The notes under the pieces: generated by a model
Told to the model about the DNA's origin: nothing
The model's database searches: none
The model's input: the letters and a program-made list of their open reading frames with translations, nothing else
Position numbers and translations under genes: made by a program
Shown: piece by piece, positions 63,334 to 64,000 of the stretch
How the letters are laid out: every line of letters begins with the position of its first letter
Numbering within the stretch: position 1 is the stretch's first letter
Assembly (NCBI RefSeq): GCF_001078055.1
Contig: NZ_CP010777.1
Coordinates: 3,997,001 to 4,061,000 of the forward strand
From: Rufibacter radiotolerans
GTDB lineage: Bacteria > Bacteroidota > Bacteroidia > Cytophagales > Hymenobacteraceae
Direction of reading: 5' to 3'
Length of the DNA stretch: 64,000 nt

Positions 63334-64000
63334 TTACAGCGTACGTTTGATCTCACGCTCTTCGTATGCTTCAATCACGTCACCTACGTTCAGGTCATTG
63401 AAGTTCTTGATACTGATACCGCACTCGTAGCCTTGTCTCACCTCAGACGCATCGTCTTTGAAGCGTTTAAGGGCCAGGATCTCTCCGGAGTGAACCACAA
63501 TACCATCACGTACCAGACGTATTTTGGAGTTTCTGGTGATAGTACCGTCCGTCACCATACAGCCGGCAATAGTACCCACCTTGGTGATTTTGAATACATC
63601 CCGAACCTCTACGTTGGCCACTACCACTTCTTGTACTGTTGGTGCCAACATACCTTCCATGGCGTCTTTCACCTCATTGATGGCGTTGTAGATGATAGAG
63701 TACAGGCGGATATCAATCTGCTCGTTCTCTGCCAACTTACGCGCACTGGCCGAAGGACGTACCTGGAAACCAATGATGATGGCGTCTGAGGCCGAAGCCA
63801 GCATGACGTCTGTCTCTGAGATCTGACCCACGCCTTTAGACAGGATGTTCACCTGCACCTCTTCAGTAGACAGTTTCAGTAAGGAGTCAGAAAGGGCCTC
63901 TACGGAACCATCCACGTCACCGCGTACAATCACATTCAGTTCCTTGAACGTACCGATGGCCAAACGACGACCGATCTCATCCAGAGTAATGTGTTTCTTG
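63334..64000 (-). CDS. infB: Translation initiation factor IF-2, C-terminal part (cut by window edge)
   Basis: The last 221 residues of a gene that continues past 64000. The visible part is the C-terminal half of IF-2 (domains C1 and C2). It starts near [36 protein letters not shown], where translation continues through TTG at 63961. [24 protein letters not shown] and the C2 domain, which binds fMet-tRNA ([31 protein letters not shown]), follow. It ends [10 protein letters not shown]. The G domain is outside the window. IF-2 places initiator tRNA on the 30S subunit. Confidence 0.96.
   Translation of the reverse strand, partial: KKHITLDEIGRRLAIGTFKELNVIVRGDVDGSVEALSDSLLKLSTEEVQVNILSKGVGQISETDVMLASASDAIIIGFQVRPSASARKLAENEQIDIRLYSIIYNAINEVKDAMEGMLAPTVQEVVVANVEVRDVFKITKVGTIAGCMVTDGTITRNSKIRLVRDGIVVHSGEILALKRFKDDASEVRQGYECGISIKNFNDLNVGDVIEAYEEREIKRTL

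Noticed and set aside
1..64000. tRNA or rRNA genes
   Set aside because: I looked through the intergenic gaps for TTCGA-containing cloverleaf arms and rRNA-like sequence and saw none; a tRNAscan run would be decisive.

Overview
The window looks like chromosomal DNA of a member of the Bacteroidota, most likely order Cytophagales, family Hymenobacteraceae (Hymenobacter, Pontibacter or Rufibacter relatives). The evidence is protein families typical of the phylum (DUF4252, DUF4292 and DUF6089 proteins, paired OmpH/Skp genes next to BamA, an ExbB-ExbD-ExbD-TonB set), promoter boxes of the TAnnTTTG type, scarce Shine-Dalgarno sequences and a moderately GC-rich composition. The genus is inference. 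I found 61 protein genes, two of them cut by the window ends. I saw no rRNA, tRNA, CRISPR array, prophage or transposase gene.

Layout. 0-7 kb: M28 peptidase (partial), a PAP2-like membrane protein, sigma-54 (rpoN), asnS, a Lys/Glu-rich secreted protein and a DUF4252 lipoprotein. 7-24.3 kb: a CHASE-PAS histidine kinase, then a loose tryptophan/kynurenine degradation region. It holds kynurenine 3-monooxygenase, kynureninase, ACMS decarboxylase, a Rid-family protein, 3-hydroxyanthranilate dioxygenase, an SDR and an aminomuconate-semialdehyde-type aldehyde dehydrogenase. Interleaved with these are two alkylation-repair genes (ogt, alkB), a Na+/H+ antiporter, yebC and a small AT-rich two-gene insert. 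24.7-32.6 kb: dipeptidyl peptidase IV, Sua5/TsaC, a cysteine desulfurase, a GlmM-type mutase and MazG. 32.9-38.6 kb: a Ton energising operon (exbB, two exbD, tonB), then a small membrane protein, a PstS-like lipoprotein and a TPR protein. 39-49.7 kb: rluD, then an envelope-biogenesis run on the minus strand (two OmpH/Skp, bamA, uppS, two DUF6089 proteins, nadK, a CBS protein, a hydrolase, an amidotransferase). 49.9-64 kb: cvpA, yqeY, pdxJ, hydrolase and methyltransferase genes, then an EnvC-like/DUF4292/TPR/nucleotidyltransferase/dut/flippase run, enoyl-CoA hydratase and the 3' part of infB.

The most striking feature is not a gene. A 36-bp, nearly perfect palindrome (called PAL36 here; left arm GTTTTAGGCCTG, tip TTTTCCGGAAAA, right arm CAGGCCTAAAAC) occurs 27 times in 64 kb. 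Nearly all copies sit at transcription-unit boundaries, often within 20 nt of a stop codon. The copies differ in sequence, but many differences in one arm are matched in the other. Several copies extend the stem with flanking sequence unique to that copy. One copy lies in frame inside ogt and another supplies the last codons and stop of a membrane protein gene. PAL36 is absent from the tightly coupled 32.9-38.6 kb and 40.1-49.7 kb gene runs. I read it as a dispersed hairpin element, perhaps used as a two-way terminator or mRNA 3' stabiliser; its origin is unknown to me. Other small repeat classes are also present: REPIN-like pairs starting TGTAG, a GTCATCCTGA-type element, degenerate 7-8-mer blocks in inverted pairs, and a tandem hairpin element.
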